Below, one piece after another: positions 1-8,498 of a DNA stretch of 64,000 nucleotides. A program made the position numbers and the translations under genes. Numbering within the stretch: the stretch's first letter is position 1; each line of letters starts with the position of its first letter. Source of the stretch: Modestobacter sp. L9-4 (GTDB taxonomy: Bacteria; Actinomycetota; Actinomycetes; Mycobacteriales; Geodermatophilaceae); contig NZ_CP077800.1 of assembly GCF_019112525.1 (NCBI RefSeq), forward strand, positions 1,240,001-1,304,000, written 5' to 3'. A model generated the notes under the pieces. It did not search any database. It saw only the letters and a list, made by a program, of their open reading frames with translations, and was not told where the DNA came from.

Positions 1-244
1 CGATCGTCTGGGTGCTGAACTCGAAGCTGCGCTGCAGCGAGGGCAGCTGGGCGGCGACCAGCACCCCGGCGGCGACGCCGAGGTACATGGCCACTCCCCC
101 ACCGCGCGGGGTCGGGATCACGTGCACGTCGCGGTCGCGCACCGCCGCCATCACCCGGAACCGGACCGCCGCCACCCGCACCACCGGGGTGGCCAGGAAG
201 GTGACCAGGGCGGCGACCAGGAGGACGACGGCGTACTCGCGCAT
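1..244 (-). CDS. WecA/Rfe-type undecaprenyl-phosphate sugar-1-phosphate transferase, N-terminal part (runs off the window)
   Basis: Only the first 81 codons are in the window; the gene continues past base 1. The protein opens with a membrane helix (MREYAVVLLVAALVTFLATP) followed by PTPRGGGVAMYLG, the conserved cytoplasmic loop of the MraY/WecA family. These enzymes move a sugar-1-phosphate from a UDP-sugar to undecaprenyl or decaprenyl phosphate and so start cell-wall linker or polysaccharide synthesis. The ATG at 244-242 lies 4 nt after the glyA stop, so the two are probably cotranscribed. In related actinobacteria wecA sits between the prfA-prmC-tsaC genes and the atp operon, which fits. 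MraY itself is unlikely because no mur/fts genes are nearby. Confidence 0.8.
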   Translation of the reverse strand, partial: MREYAVVLLVAALVTFLATPVVRVAAVRFRVMAAVRDRDVHVIPTPRGGGVAMYLGVAAGVLVAAQLPSLQRSFEFSTQTI

Positions 245-248
245 CGGC

Positions 249-1556
249 TCAGACGGTCCGGGCGGGCTCGGGGTACGCGGGGTGGGCGCTGACCAGCTTC
301 TCGACGCCCGCGGCGACCTCGGCGGTGCGGGAGCCGTCGGCGTCCCGGATCGCCGTGCCGATGAGGGAGGCGATCTCGGCCATGTCGGCCTCGACCATCC
401 CCTGCGTGGTGACCGAGGGGCTGCCGACCCGGATGCCGGAGGCGATCGAGGCCGGCTGCGGGTCGAAGGGGATCGCGTTCTTGTTCAGCACGATGCCGGC
501 AGCGTCGCAGCGGGCCTCGGCGACCTTGCCGGTGACCAGCTCGCCGGCGGTGTCGGTGACCTCGCGCAGGTCCAGCAGCGCCAGGTGGGTGTCGGTGCCC
601 CCGGCGACCGGACGCAGTCCCTCGGCGGCCAGCCCGGCGGTGAGCGCCTGGGCGTTGGCGACGACCTGGCGGGTGTAGGCCTGGTACTCCGGCTGCAGGC
701 ACTCCTTCAGGTTCACCGCCTTGGCGGCGATCGCGTGCATGAGCGGTCCGCCCTGCATCATCGGGAACGCCGACTTGTCGATGGCCTTGGCGTGCTCGGC
801 CTTGCAGACGATCGCCCCGCCGCGCGGGCCCCGCAGCACCTTGTGCGTGGTGAAGGTGACGACGTCGGCATAGGGCACCGGCGAGGGGATCGCCTTGCCG
901 GCGACCAGGCCGATGAAGTGCGCCGCGTCGACCATGAAGATCGCGCCGACCTCGTCGGCGATCTCGCGGAAGGCGGCGAAGTCGATCAGCCGCGGGATCG
1001 CCGAACCGCCGGCGATGATCAGCTTCGGCCGGTGCTCGCGGGCCAGGTCGCGCACCTGGTCGTAGTCGATGTGCTCCGTCTTCGGGTCGACCCCGTACTG
1101 GACGGCGTTGAACCACTTGCCCGAGAACGAGACCTTGGTGCCGTGGGTCAGGTGGCCGCCGTGCGGCAGCGCCATGCCCAGGATGGTGTCGCCCGGCTGC
1201 AGGAAGGCGCCGTAGGCGGCCAGGTTCGCGCTCGCACCGGAGTGCGGCTGCAGGTTGGCGTGCTCGGCGCCGAAGAGCTCCTTGGCGCGCTCGATGCCCA
1301 GGGTCTCGGCCCGGTCGACGACCTCGCAGCCGCCGTAGTAGCGGCGTCCCGGGTAGCCCTCGGCGTACTTGTTCGACAGCGTGCTCCCCAGCGCGGCGAG
1401 GACCGCCGGGCTGGTGAAGTTCTCGCTGGCGATCAGCTGCAGGCCGCTGCGGAGGCGGTCCAGCTCGTCGACGACGACGCTGGAGATCTCCGGGTCGAAG
1501 GCGGCCAGCGCGTCGAAGTCAGGACCCCAGTAGGGGGTGGTGGCCGGGGTGCTCAT
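249..1556 (-). CDS. glyA: Serine hydroxymethyltransferase
   Basis: A 435-aa PLP enzyme that interconverts serine plus tetrahydrofolate with glycine plus methylene-THF in the cytoplasm. The PLP-binding lysine is K239 in THKVLRGPRGG. Other family blocks are visible: LIASENFTSPAV near residue 40 and YAEGYPGRRYYGG near residue 65. The start at 1556 is chosen over the upstream in-frame codon at 1631 because the protein then begins MSTPATTPYWGPDF and an AGGAG lies about 11 nt upstream. A 301-bp gap separates it from tsaC, so it probably has its own promoter. wecA follows after 4 nt. Confidence 0.96.
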   Translation of the reverse strand: MSTPATTPYWGPDFDALAAFDPEISSVVVDELDRLRSGLQLIASENFTSPAVLAALGSTLSNKYAEGYPGRRYYGGCEVVDRAETLGIERAKELFGAEHANLQPHSGASANLAAYGAFLQPGDTILGMALPHGGHLTHGTKVSFSGKWFNAVQYGVDPKTEHIDYDQVRDLAREHRPKLIIAGGSAIPRLIDFAAFREIADEVGAIFMVDAAHFIGLVAGKAIPSPVPYADVVTFTTHKVLRGPRGGAIVCKAEHAKAIDKSAFPMMQGGPLMHAIAAKAVNLKECLQPEYQAYTRQVVANAQALTAGLAAEGLRPVAGGTDTHLALLDLREVTDTAGELVTGKVAEARCDAAGIVLNKNAIPFDPQPASIASGIRVGSPSVTTQGMVEADMAEIASLIGTAIRDADGSRTAEVAAGVEKLVSAHPAYPEPARTV

Positions 1557-1857
1557 CGCGGGTGCACTCCTGCTGCTCGGTGCCGGTGCCCGCGTGCACC
1601 TGGGGAGAGGGGCGCGCGGCTGTCGCACCACGGTATCGCTCTGCCCTCACGATCCTCCGGACCGCACCGCGGCCAGGTGCCGTCCCCACCGACGCCGGGC
1701 CGCCCGGTCCGAGGACGACGGGACCCTCCCGGCCCGCGCCGCGCTCCCCGCTCGTCCTCCGGACGACGCCGTGGTCACGTCCGGAGGACGCACGTCGCGG
1801 TGCTCCCGTGGTGCGTCCCGGCCCGCTGCAGAGCCCGCCGCGAGCGAGGAGGCCCGC
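1557..1857. other. Intergenic region between tsaC and glyA with a repeat remnant
   Basis: A 301-bp stretch without a convincing gene; the ORFs crossing it are shadows. It must hold the glyA promoter, but I see no clear -35/-10 pair. Bases 1826-1849 (CTGCAGAGCCCGCCGCGAGC and four more) match one arm and the core of the palindromic repeat family found elsewhere in the window, without its partner arm. I read this as a decayed copy. It lies directly 3' of the tsaC stop codon, the same placement as the intact copies. Confidence 0.5.
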
Positions 1858-2499
1858 TCAGTCGGTGATCTCGGGGACGACCTCGCGGAGGCTGTCGAGG
1901 TCGACGGCGCCCAGGCGCAGGACCCGCGGGACCGGTGCGGTGCAGTCGACGATGGTGCTGGCCGCCGAGTTGGTGCGCGGGCCGCCGTCGAGGACCACCG
2001 CGGCCCGCTCCCCCAGCTGGTAGACCGCCTCGGCGGCGGTCGTCGCGGCCGGGCGGCCCGACCGGTTGGCGCTGGAGACCGCGAGCGGGCCGGTGCGCCG
2101 CAGCAGGTCGCGGGTGATGTCGTCGGCGGGCAGCCGGACGGCGACCGTGCCCTCGGAGTCGCCGAGGTCCCAGGCGAGCGTCGGGGCGTGCTCCACGACC
2201 AGGGTCAGACCGCCGGGCCAGAACGCCTCGGCCAGCTTCGTGGCCACCGCGGGGACGTTCGCCACCAGCCCGGCCAGCGTCGAGGACTCGCCGATGAGGA
2301 CCGGCACGGGCATGTTGCGGCCACGGTTCTTCGCCGCCAGCAGCTTGCCCACCGCGGCGGGGGTGAACGCGTCGGCCGCCACCCCGTAGACGGTGTCGGT
2401 CGGGGTGAGCACCAGGTCGCCGCGGGACAGCGCGAGGGCGGCGGCGGTCAGCCCCGTCTCGCGCTGGTCGGGGTCGCTGCAGTCGTAGAGGTCGGCCAC
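1858..2499 (-). CDS. tsaC: L-threonylcarbamoyladenylate synthase (Sua5/YwlC/YrdC family)
   Basis: A 213-aa YrdC-domain protein that makes threonylcarbamoyl-AMP from threonine, bicarbonate and ATP, the first step of t6A37 modification of ANN-decoding tRNAs. Visible family blocks are LTPTDTVYGVAADAF (residues ~30-44), KNRGRNMPVPVLI, FWPGGLTLVV and SSANRSGRPA. The length matches a bare YrdC domain, so the C-terminal Sua5 domain is absent. The GTG at 2499 is preceded by GGGGGAG about 14 nt upstream; longer in-frame extensions run into the divergent lipoprotein gene. It sits in the conserved prfA-prmC-tsaC order, but its upstream neighbour on this strand is separated by the inserted plus-strand lipoprotein gene. 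Confidence 0.93.
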   Translation of the reverse strand: MADLYDCSDPDQRETGLTAAALALSRGDLVLTPTDTVYGVAADAFTPAAVGKLLAAKNRGRNMPVPVLIGESSTLAGLVANVPAVATKLAEAFWPGGLTLVVEHAPTLAWDLGDSEGTVAVRLPADDITRDLLRRTGPLAVSSANRSGRPAATTAAEAVYQLGERAAVVLDGGPRTNSAASTIVDCTAPVPRVLRLGAVDLDSLREVVPEITD

Positions 2500-2532
2500 G
2501 GCTCGGGAGTCTCCCCCACCTACGCTGCGCCC

Positions 2533-3348
2533 GTGCAACAGGTGGGTGTACCCGCGGTGTGCGCCGCCGTCGTCGTCCTGCTGGCCGGCTGCGGCGCGCC
2601 GGACGAGCCGGCGGCCGCACCGCCGTCCGGGCCGGCGGTCGCCGCGCTGACCGGGCTGCCCGCCGGTGCCCGGGTCGACTACCAGCTCGGCGGCCCCTAC
2701 CCACCGGCGGCGGGCGTCGCCGGCGTCGTCCGCGACCGCACCGCTGCCCCGGCCGCCGGGGTGTGGTCGGCCTGCTACGTCAACGCCTTCCAGACCCAGC
2801 CGGGCACCACCGAGTGGCCTGCGGACCTGTTGCTGCACGCGGCCGGCGGCGACCTCGTGGAGGACCCGGACTGGCCCGGTGAGTTCCTGGTGGACGTCTC
2901 CACGCCGGCGCAGCGCGACCGGGCGCTCGACGTCGTCGGCCCGTGGCTCGACGCCTGCGCGGCGGCCGGGTTCACCGCGGTCGAGCCGGACAACCTCGAC
3001 AGCTGGACCCGCTCCGACGGCCTGCTGGACACCGACGACGCCGCGGCGATGGCCCGCGCCCTGACCGACCGCGCGCACGCCGCCGGGCTGGCGATCGGGC
3101 AGAAGAACGCCCCGGAGCTGACCGGTGCCGGTCTCGGCTTCGACTACGCCGTGGCCGAGGACTGCGGCCGCTACGACGAGTGCACCGGCTACACCGCCGC
3201 CTACGGCACCGTGCTGGACGTCGAGTACACCGACGAGGGCTTCTCCGCGGCCTGCGCCGTCCCGGGGCTGAGCGTGCAGCGCCGCGACCTCGACGTCACG
3301 CTGCCCGGCGACCCGGCCTACGTCGCGGCGTGGTGCCCGGAGCGCTGA
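2533..3348 (+). CDS. Lipoprotein, GH114-like (TM1410-type) glycosidase fold
   Basis: A 271-aa secreted lipoprotein. The N-terminus is a short signal peptide ending in the lipobox LLAGC (Cys about residue 18), followed by an Ala/Pro-rich linker. The folded part contains VWSACYVNAFQTQPG, FTAVEPDNLDSW (~residue 150) and AIGQKNAPEL, the pattern of the endo-alpha-1,4-polygalactosaminidase-like GH114/TM1410 family, where the Asp/Glu near EPDN are candidate catalytic acids. The substrate is unknown. The GTG start at 2533 follows a -10-like TACGCT at 2521-2526 with only 6 nt between and no Shine-Dalgarno, so the mRNA is probably leaderless. The gene is alone on the plus strand inside a minus-strand block, and its 3' end overlaps prmC by 31 bp tail to tail. 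Confidence 0.75.
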   Translation: MQQVGVPAVCAAVVVLLAGCGAPDEPAAAPPSGPAVAALTGLPAGARVDYQLGGPYPPAAGVAGVVRDRTAAPAAGVWSACYVNAFQTQPGTTEWPADLLLHAAGGDLVEDPDWPGEFLVDVSTPAQRDRALDVVGPWLDACAAAGFTAVEPDNLDSWTRSDGLLDTDDAAAMARALTDRAHAAGLAIGQKNAPELTGAGLGFDYAVAEDCGRYDECTGYTAAYGTVLDVEYTDEGFSAACAVPGLSVQRRDLDVTLPGDPAYVAAWCPER

Positions 3349-4190
3349 GCGGTCGTGTGGCGCGGCCGGCCGGCCAGGTCGGCGTGGTCGGCGACGTCGG
3401 TCCACCGGCCGTGCGCCCGCACCAGCGCCGGCAGCGAGCTGCCCTGCAGGTCGGCGTGCTCGATGCCCAGCCACCCGCCCGGCCGCAGCAGCCGCGCGGC
3501 GGTGCCCAGCAGCCCGCGGACGACGTCCAGCCCGTCGGGACCGCCCCACAACGCCAGCGGCGGGTCGTGGTCGACGACCTCGCGGGGCAGCCGCGCGTCG
3601 TCGGGGACGTAGGGCGGGTTGGACACCACGACGTCGACGGTGCCGTCGAGCTCGGCGAGCAGGTCCGGGTCGGTCATGTCCCCGGCGAGCACCTCGACCG
3701 GGGTGTCACCGGCCGCGGCACGGGTGGCGGCGTTGTGCCGGGTCCACTCGATCGCGCCGGGGTCGCGCTCGACGGCCAGCACCCGGACGCCGGGGTGCTC
3801 GTTGGCCACGGCCAGGGCGATCGCGCCGGACCCGGTGCCCAGGTCGACGACGGTGGGTGCGGCCAGCCCGGCGATCCGCTCCAGCACCCAGCCGGCCAGC
3901 AGCTCGGTCTCCGGCCGCGGCACGAACACCCCCGGGCCGACGGACAGCTCGAGGTGGCGGAAGGGCGCCGTCCCGGTGAGGTGCTGCAGCGGCACCCGGT
4001 CAGCCCGCTGCTCGACCAGTGCCCCGAACCGGGCGGCGGCGTCCTCGCTGACCTCGCCGGCGGTGAGCAGCGCCGTGCGGGAGACGCCGAGGACGGCGGC
4101 CAGCAGCAGCTCGGCGTCCACGCGCGGGGACTCCACGCCGGCCGCGGCCAGCCGGGCGGCGGCCTCGCGGACGAGCTGCTGGGCGGTCAG
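3318..4190 (-). CDS. prmC: Peptide chain release factor N5-glutamine methyltransferase
   Basis: SAM-dependent methyltransferase that methylates the Gln of the GGQ motif in release factors. SAM-binding motif I is [16 protein letters not shown] and the catalytic motif is [10 protein letters not shown]. The N-terminal helical domain includes [24 protein letters not shown] and VPRPETE. A GTG at 4136 would give 272 aa but removes the usual first helix; reading upstream, [20 protein letters not shown] restores it. The best start is a CTG at 4190 overlapping the prfA stop as CTGA, a rare initiator, giving 290 aa. The true start is therefore uncertain. It is cotranscribed with its substrate gene prfA. 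The 3' end overlaps the opposite-strand lipoprotein gene by 31 bp. Confidence 0.88.
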   Translation of the reverse strand: MTAQQLVREAAARLAAAGVESPRVDAELLLAAVLGVSRTALLTAGEVSEDAAARFGALVEQRADRVPLQHLTGTAPFRHLELSVGPGVFVPRPETELLAGWVLERIAGLAAPTVVDLGTGSGAIALAVANEHPGVRVLAVERDPGAIEWTRHNAATRAAAGDTPVEVLAGDMTDPDLLAELDGTVDVVVSNPPYVPDDARLPREVVDHDPPLALWGGPDGLDVVRGLLGTAARLLRPGGWLGIEHADLQGSSLPALVRAHGRWTDVADHADLAGRPRHTTAQRSGHHAAT

Positions 4191-5263
4191 GACTCCCCCG
4201 CCAGCAGCTCCTCGGTGTGGGCGGCGGTGAGCGCGTCCAGCACCGGGTCCAGCTCACCGTCCAGGACGGCGTCGAGGTTGTGCGCCTTGAACCCCACCCG
4301 GTGATCGGAGATGCGGTTCTCCGGGTAGTTGTAGGTGCGCACCCGCTCGCTGCGGTCGACCGTGCGGACCTGACTGCGGCGCTGGTCCGACGCCGTGGCC
4401 TGGGCCTCCTCGCGGGCGGCGGCCAGCAGCCGGGAGCGCAGCACGCGCAGCGCGGACTCGCGGTTCTGCAGCTGGCTCTTCTCGTTCTGCGAGCTGACCA
4501 CGACGCCGGTGGGCAGGTGGGTGATCCGGACGGCGGAGTCGGTGGTGTTCACGCTCTGCCCGCCGGGCCCGGAGGAGCGGAAGACGTCGATGCGCAGGTC
4601 GTTGGGGTCGACCGACACGTCGACGTCCTCGGCCTCGGGCAGCACCAGGACGCCGACCGCGGAGGTGTGGATGCGGCCCTGGGACTCCGTCACCGGCACG
4701 CGCTGCACCCGGTGGACGCCGGCCTCGAACTTCAGCCGGGAGAAGATGCCCTCCTCGGTGCGGGACTTGATGGCCACCGCGACGTCCTTGTAGCCGCCGA
4801 GCTCGGCCGGGACCGCCTCCAGGACCTCGGTCGCCCAGCCCCGCCGCTCGGCGTAGCGCAGGTACATCCGCAGCAGGTCGCCGACGAACAGCGCGGACTC
4901 CGCGCCGCCCTCCCCCGCCTTGACCTCGAGGATGACGTCCTTCTCGTCGTCGGGGTCCTTGGGCAGCAGCAGCTCGGTGAGCTTCCCGCTCAGCTCCCCG
5001 ACGGTGGCCTCGAGCTGCTCGGCCTCGGCGACGAAGGACGGGTCGTCGGCGGCGAACTCACGGGCGGCACCCAGGTCGTCGCGGGCCGCGTCGAGCGCGC
5101 GGGCGGTCTCGACGACCGGGGCCAGCGAGGCGTAGCGGCGGCCCAGCCGGCGGGCTCGGGCGGCGTCGGCGTGCACGGCCGGGTCGGCCAGCTCGGCCTC
5201 CAGCTCGCGGTGCTCGGCGAGCAGGCCGGCGAGCCGGTCGCTGCCGGACTCGGGACTGCTCAC
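4187..5263 (-). CDS. prfA: Peptide chain release factor 1
   Basis: RF1 recognises UAA and UAG stop codons and triggers peptide release. The codon-recognition P-x-T tripeptide is seen in [13 protein letters not shown]. The catalytic GGQ is in [17 protein letters not shown], about residue 235; its Gln is the PrmC target. The length of 358 aa is normal. An in-frame GTG exists at 5269, but AGGAG lies almost directly on top of it, whereas the GTG at 5263 has about 7 nt spacing, so I chose 5263. It is followed by prmC with a 4-nt overlap (or a 51-nt gap if prmC starts at GTG 4136). Confidence 0.95.
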   Translation of the reverse strand: MSSPESGSDRLAGLLAEHRELEAELADPAVHADAARARRLGRRYASLAPVVETARALDAARDDLGAAREFAADDPSFVAEAEQLEATVGELSGKLTELLLPKDPDDEKDVILEVKAGEGGAESALFVGDLLRMYLRYAERRGWATEVLEAVPAELGGYKDVAVAIKSRTEEGIFSRLKFEAGVHRVQRVPVTESQGRIHTSAVGVLVLPEAEDVDVSVDPNDLRIDVFRSSGPGGQSVNTTDSAVRITHLPTGVVVSSQNEKSQLQNRESALRVLRSRLLAAAREEAQATASDQRRSQVRTVDRSERVRTYNYPENRISDHRVGFKAHNLDAVLDGELDPVLDALTAAHTEELLAGES

Positions 5264-5309
5264 GGGCACGCTCCTGGGTCGGGGTTCGGGACGGGGGTCC
5301 GGACATGAC

Positions 5310-5355
5310 GACGGCGCCTGTGCCGCTCTCGGAGGAGAGCGGCACAGGCGCCGTC
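5310..5355 (-). terminator. Perfect 21-bp hairpin terminator after rpmE
   Basis: Arms 5310-5330 and 5335-5355 are perfectly complementary with a 4-nt GGAG loop. It starts 7 nt after the rpmE stop codon on the minus strand and lies before prfA. There is no U-tract, as is common for actinobacterial terminators. It may attenuate rather than fully separate rpmE from prfA, because prfA starts only 47 nt further on. Confidence 0.8.
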
Positions 5356-5362
5356 GGGGGTG

Positions 5363-5599
5363 CTACTTCTCGGCGTCGGTGCTGGCGCCGGCGTTGCGCT
5401 TGCCGAACCGCTTCTCGAAGCGGGCGACGCGGCCACCGGTGTCCAGGATGCGCTGCTTGCCCGTGTAGAACGGGTGGCAGGCCGAGCAGGTCTCGACGGT
5501 CATGGTGCCGCCGGCCGCCGTGCTCTTGGTCTGGAACGTGTTGCCGCAACCGCAGGTCACCGTGGTGACGTGGTAGTCCGGGTGGATGTCGGCCTTCAT
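5363..5599 (-). CDS. rpmE: 50S ribosomal protein bL31 (zinc-binding form)
   Basis: A 78-aa ribosomal protein. Four cysteines in CGCGN (residues 16 and 18) and [10 protein letters not shown] (residues 37 and 40) identify the C+ zinc-holding form, so this is the zinc-replete paralogue. Typical first residues are [10 protein letters not shown]. It starts at ATG 5599. The position between rho and prfA is conserved in actinobacteria. A strong hairpin follows it, and a repeat-type terminator of rho lies upstream, so it probably has its own promoter in the ~115 bp between 5600 and 5715. Confidence 0.97.
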   Translation of the reverse strand: MKADIHPDYHVTTVTCGCGNTFQTKSTAAGGTMTVETCSACHPFYTGKQRILDTGGRVARFEKRFGKRNAGASTDAEK

Positions 5600-5715
5600 G
5601 CCGGTACACCCTCTCTCTGGTCTCGTGGTCGGTGTCTCGCACGCCGCCGGGGTCTGGCCGACCCACGCGACGAAGGCTCGATGGGCCAGTGTACGGCCCC
5701 GGCGAGGTGATGGAA

Positions 5716-5796
5716 CGGCCCCCTTCCAGGGGCCGCCCCCGGCCTCCCTGCAGGGCCCCGCCGCGAGCTCGCTCGTGGCGGGGGGCAGGGAGGTCC
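5716..5796 (-). repeat. Stop-proximal palindromic repeat copy 2, with a second hairpin; likely rho terminator
   Basis: The element begins at the base after the rho TAA stop. Outer arms CCTCCCTGC (5785-5793 on the minus strand) and GCAGGGAGG (5743-5751) pair perfectly and enclose a core with CCGCC, GAGCGAGCTC and GGCGGG. A further hairpin, 5716-5722 with 5729-5735 (CGGCCCC/GGGGCCG), follows. It belongs to the dispersed family described in the findings. Its position and structure suggest a transcription terminator. Confidence 0.75.
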
Positions 5797-8268
5797 TTAT
5801 TCCTTCTCGCCCAGGCCCAGGGTCGTCTTCTGGACCTGCATGAGGAACTCGATGTTGTTGCGGGTCTTGCGCATGCGGTCGAGCAGCAGCTCCAGCGCCT
5901 GCTGGGGCTCCAGCGCCGACAGCACCCGGCGCAGCTTGATCACGATCGCCAGCTCGTCCGGGGACAGGAGGATCTCCTCCTTGCGCGTGCTGGAGGCGTT
6001 CACGTCGACGGCGGGGAAGACCCGCTTGTCGGCCAGCCGGCGGTCGAGCTTGAGCTCGGCGTTCCCGGTGCCCTTGAACTCCTCGAAGATGACCGTGTCC
6101 ATCGTGGAGCCGGTCTCGACCAGCGCCGAGGCGATGATCGTCAGCGAGCCGCCGTTCTCGATGTTGCGGGCGGCACCGAGGAAGCGCTTCGGCGGGTAGA
6201 GCGCCGTGGAGTCGACACCACCGGAGAGGATGCGCCCGCTGGCGGGGGCCGCCAGGTTGTAGGCGCGGCCCAGCCGGGTGATCGAGTCCAGCAGGACGAC
6301 GACGTCGTGGCCCATCTCGACCAGGCGCTTGGCCCGCTCGATGGAGAGCTCGGCGACCGTGGTGTGGTCGGCCGGCGGCCGGTCGAAGGTCGAGGCGATG
6401 ACCTCGCCCTTCACCGAGCGCTGCATGTCGGTGACCTCCTCGGGCCGCTCGTCGACGAGCACGACCATGAGGTGGACCTCGGGGTTGTTCACCGCGATGG
6501 CGTTGGCGATCGACTGCAGCACCATGGTCTTGCCGGCCTTCGGCGGGCTGACGATCAGGGCGCGCTGGCCCTTGCCGATCGGCATGACCAGGTCCATGAC
6601 CCGGGTGGTCATCAGGTGCGACTCGGTCTCCAGCCGCAGACGGTCCTGCGGGTAGAGCGGGGTCAGCTTGGTGAACTCCGGGCGGTCCTTGGCCTGCTCG
6701 GGGTCCAGGCCGTTGACCGACTCGAGCCGGACGAGGGCGTTGTACTTGTCCTTCTTCTCGCCCTCGCGGGGCTGGCGGACCGCACCGGTGATCGCGTCAC
6801 CGCGGCGCAGGCCGTAGCGGCGCACCTGGGCCAGGGAGACGTAGACGTCGTTCGGGCCGGTCAGGTAGCCGGAGGTGCGCACGAAGGCGTAGCTGTCGAG
6901 CACGTCCAGGATGCCGGCGACCGGCAGCAGGACGTCATCGTCGCTGACGGCCGGCTCGCCGGAGTCGAAGCGCTCACGGCCACCGGTGGTGGTGCCACCG
7001 CGCCGGTTGCGGTCGCGGTACCGGCGGCCCCGGCGGCCACGGCCGTCGAAGTCGTCGTCGTCCTCGTCGGGGCGGGCGTCGCGGTCGGCGCGCGGGGCGT
7101 CGGTGCGGGCACCGTCGCGGCTGTCGCGGGCACCGTCCCGGCCGTCGCGGGCACCGTCCCGGCCGTCGCGGGCACCGTCCCGGGCTCCCTCACGGCCGTC
7201 GCGGGCACCGTCGTTGCCGGTGCGGGCGCCGTCGGTGCGGTTGCGGTTGCGGCCGCCGCGCTCCTCGCCGTCCCGGGCGTTCTCCCGGCCGGCGCCGTCG
7301 CGGCCGCCGTCCCGCGCCGCGTCACGGGTGCGGTCCTCGCGGGGGCCACGCTCGTCGCGGTCGCCACTGTCACGGGCCGGACGCTCGCCACCATCGCGGG
7401 CCGGACGCTCGCCACCATCGCGGGCCGGACGCTCGCCACCGTCACGGGCCGGACGCTCGCCACCATCGCGGGCGGGACGCTCGGCACCGTCACGAGCCGG
7501 ACGCTCGCCACCATCGCGGGCGGGACGCTCGCCACCATCACGAGCCGGACGCTCGCCACCGTCACGGGCCGGACGGTCGCCACCGTCACGGGCGGCGCGC
7601 TCGCGGCGGGTCCGCGGCGGGCGCTCACCGTCGGTACGGGTCTCGGCCTGGGCGTCGCGAGCGCCGGCCTGGACCGGGGCCTCGTCGGCGGCGGCCGGCT
7701 CGGCCGGCGTCTCGACGGTGTCGGTGGTGGGGGCGCCGGCCGGGCGGCTGGCACCCCGGCGGCGACGGCCGGTGGGGGCGCCGTCGGAGCTGCTGTCGTT
7801 CGTGGTCTGCTCGGGGGCGCCGGTGACCGGGCCCCCGTTGGCGCCACCGCTGACCGGCGCCTCGAGCGGCGCGGCCGAGGTCGCGACGCCACCCGTGGGC
7901 GCGTTGTCGACGGCGGCGGTGTCGACGGCGGCGCTGTCGGTGGTGGGTGCGCTGCTGGGGGCGCTGTCCGAGCCGGCGTCGGCCGGGGTGCTGTCGGCGC
8001 GCGGCGCGGGGGTGTGCTCAGCGGCGGGGGCGGCGGAGCCGTTGCTGCCGGACTCGCCCACCTGCCGCTCGGAGATGGCGGCGACGAGGTCGCTCTTGCG
8101 CATCTTGCCGGTGCCGGGGATGCCCAGCTCGCCGGCCAGGCGCTGCAGCTCGGGCAGCAGCATCCCGGCCAGGCCGGTGCCGCGGCGGCGGGAGCGGGCG
8201 GCCGCTCCGTTGCCGGCGGCTGCCTCGTCGGACGGTGCGCCGTCGAGGAGGTCGGTGGTCTCGCTCAC
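5797..8268 (-). CDS. rho: Transcription termination factor Rho with long Arg/Gly/Asp-rich insertion
   Basis: An 823-aa hexameric RNA helicase that ends transcription. Order of parts: Rho_N helix domain (residues ~30-75), a low-complexity insertion (~75-440), the RNA-binding cold-shock domain ([20 protein letters not shown] onwards), then the RecA-type ATPase with Walker [15 protein letters not shown] (~580), Walker [16 protein letters not shown] and the [20 protein letters not shown] block. E. coli Rho is about 420 aa; actinobacterial Rho commonly carries such an insertion, known in M. tuberculosis and M. luteus to add RNA binding. Here the insertion has two repeat arrays: ten copies of an ERPARDGG octamer, and RDGARDG-type repeats. 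The start is GTG 8268 with AAGGA 8 nt upstream. Confidence 0.97.
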   Translation of the reverse strand: MSETTDLLDGAPSDEAAAGNGAAARSRRRGTGLAGMLLPELQRLAGELGIPGTGKMRKSDLVAAISERQVGESGSNGSAAPAAEHTPAPRADSTPADAGSDSAPSSAPTTDSAAVDTAAVDNAPTGGVATSAAPLEAPVSGGANGGPVTGAPEQTTNDSSSDGAPTGRRRRGASRPAGAPTTDTVETPAEPAAADEAPVQAGARDAQAETRTDGERPPRTRRERAARDGGDRPARDGGERPARDGGERPARDGGERPARDGAERPARDGGERPARDGGERPARDGGERPARDGGERPARDSGDRDERGPREDRTRDAARDGGRDGAGRENARDGEERGGRNRNRTDGARTGNDGARDGREGARDGARDGRDGARDGRDGARDSRDGARTDAPRADRDARPDEDDDDFDGRGRRGRRYRDRNRRGGTTTGGRERFDSGEPAVSDDDVLLPVAGILDVLDSYAFVRTSGYLTGPNDVYVSLAQVRRYGLRRGDAITGAVRQPREGEKKDKYNALVRLESVNGLDPEQAKDRPEFTKLTPLYPQDRLRLETESHLMTTRVMDLVMPIGKGQRALIVSPPKAGKTMVLQSIANAIAVNNPEVHLMVVLVDERPEEVTDMQRSVKGEVIASTFDRPPADHTTVAELSIERAKRLVEMGHDVVVLLDSITRLGRAYNLAAPASGRILSGGVDSTALYPPKRFLGAARNIENGGSLTIIASALVETGSTMDTVIFEEFKGTGNAELKLDRRLADKRVFPAVDVNASSTRKEEILLSPDELAIVIKLRRVLSALEPQQALELLLDRMRKTRNNIEFLMQVQKTTLGLGEKE
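7113..7215. repeat. Imperfect 21-bp tandem repeats inside rho
   Basis: A second in-frame array in the Rho insertion; units are close to gcgggcaccgtcccggccgtc. They encode the (R)[13 protein letters not shown] stretch. Unit length is a multiple of three, so copy-number change keeps the reading frame. Confidence 0.75.
7360..7608. repeat. 24-bp tandem repeat array inside rho (about ten units)
   Basis: In-frame minisatellite with unit close to gccggacgctcgccaccatc plus four bases, encoding ERPARDGG. Ten units can be counted in the protein, including a degenerate first ERAARDGG and a last ERPARDSG. Units differ mainly at synonymous or third positions (caccatcgcgg versus caccgtcacgg), so the array is not perfectly fresh. 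Length variation between strains would be expected. Confidence 0.9.
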
Positions 8269-8459
8269 GTACAGGTCCTTCCCTGCGGTGACCTGCGCCT
8301 ACCAGCGCAGGAGGTGACCCGCTCCCTGAGGCGAGAGCCCTGGTGTGGACGTCCGCGTCGGCGGGGAGTGCACGGGTCTGTGGAGGTGCGAGGAGGTCGG
8401 CGGCGACGGATCGCGGCCCACGCCCCGCTCGAGGCGCGCCCGGAGGCGGCTACGTGGTC

Positions 8460-8489
8460 AGCCTAGACACAGGCCTTCCTCGCCCACAA
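8460..8489 (-). promoter_or_regulatory. Predicted rho promoter and long leader
   Basis: On the minus strand a -35 TTGTGG (8489-8484) and a -10 TAGGCT (8465-8460) are 18 bp apart. Transcription would start near 8453 and leave a leader of about 185 nt before the rho GTG at 8268. The leader contains a 7-bp hairpin, CCTGCGC/GCGCAGG, at 8292-8311. Long leaders are typical of rho genes, which autoregulate by premature termination; that role is inferred here. Confidence 0.55.
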
Positions 8490-8498
8490 CACAGTCCG

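Noticed and set aside
1557-1857. Possible glycine or THF riboswitch before glyA
   Set aside because: No tandem glycine-aptamer or THF-aptamer core could be recognised; only a decayed repeat is visible.
12-1868. Very long plus-strand open frame opposite glyA (618 codons)
   Set aside because: It is the antisense shadow of glyA in a high-GC genome; composition is Gly/Arg/Val-rich without domains. Many similar long frames opposite rho, kgd, argS, galK and others were dismissed for the same reason.
5743-5796. Palindromic repeats as a CRISPR array
   Set aside because: Copies are kilobases apart, occur singly at gene ends, vary in sequence and have no regular spacers or cas genes.
5586-5843. Short frame containing [15 protein letters not shown], like the N-terminus of the oxidase at 25995
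   Set aside because: The similarity is the nucleotide repeat being read in the same frame; it is not a shared protein domain.
5632-8466. 944-codon plus-strand frame opposite rho with [15 protein letters not shown] repeats
   Set aside because: The repeats are the antisense reading of the Rho ERPARDGG array. No start signal or homology supports it, and the minus-strand Rho is unmistakable.
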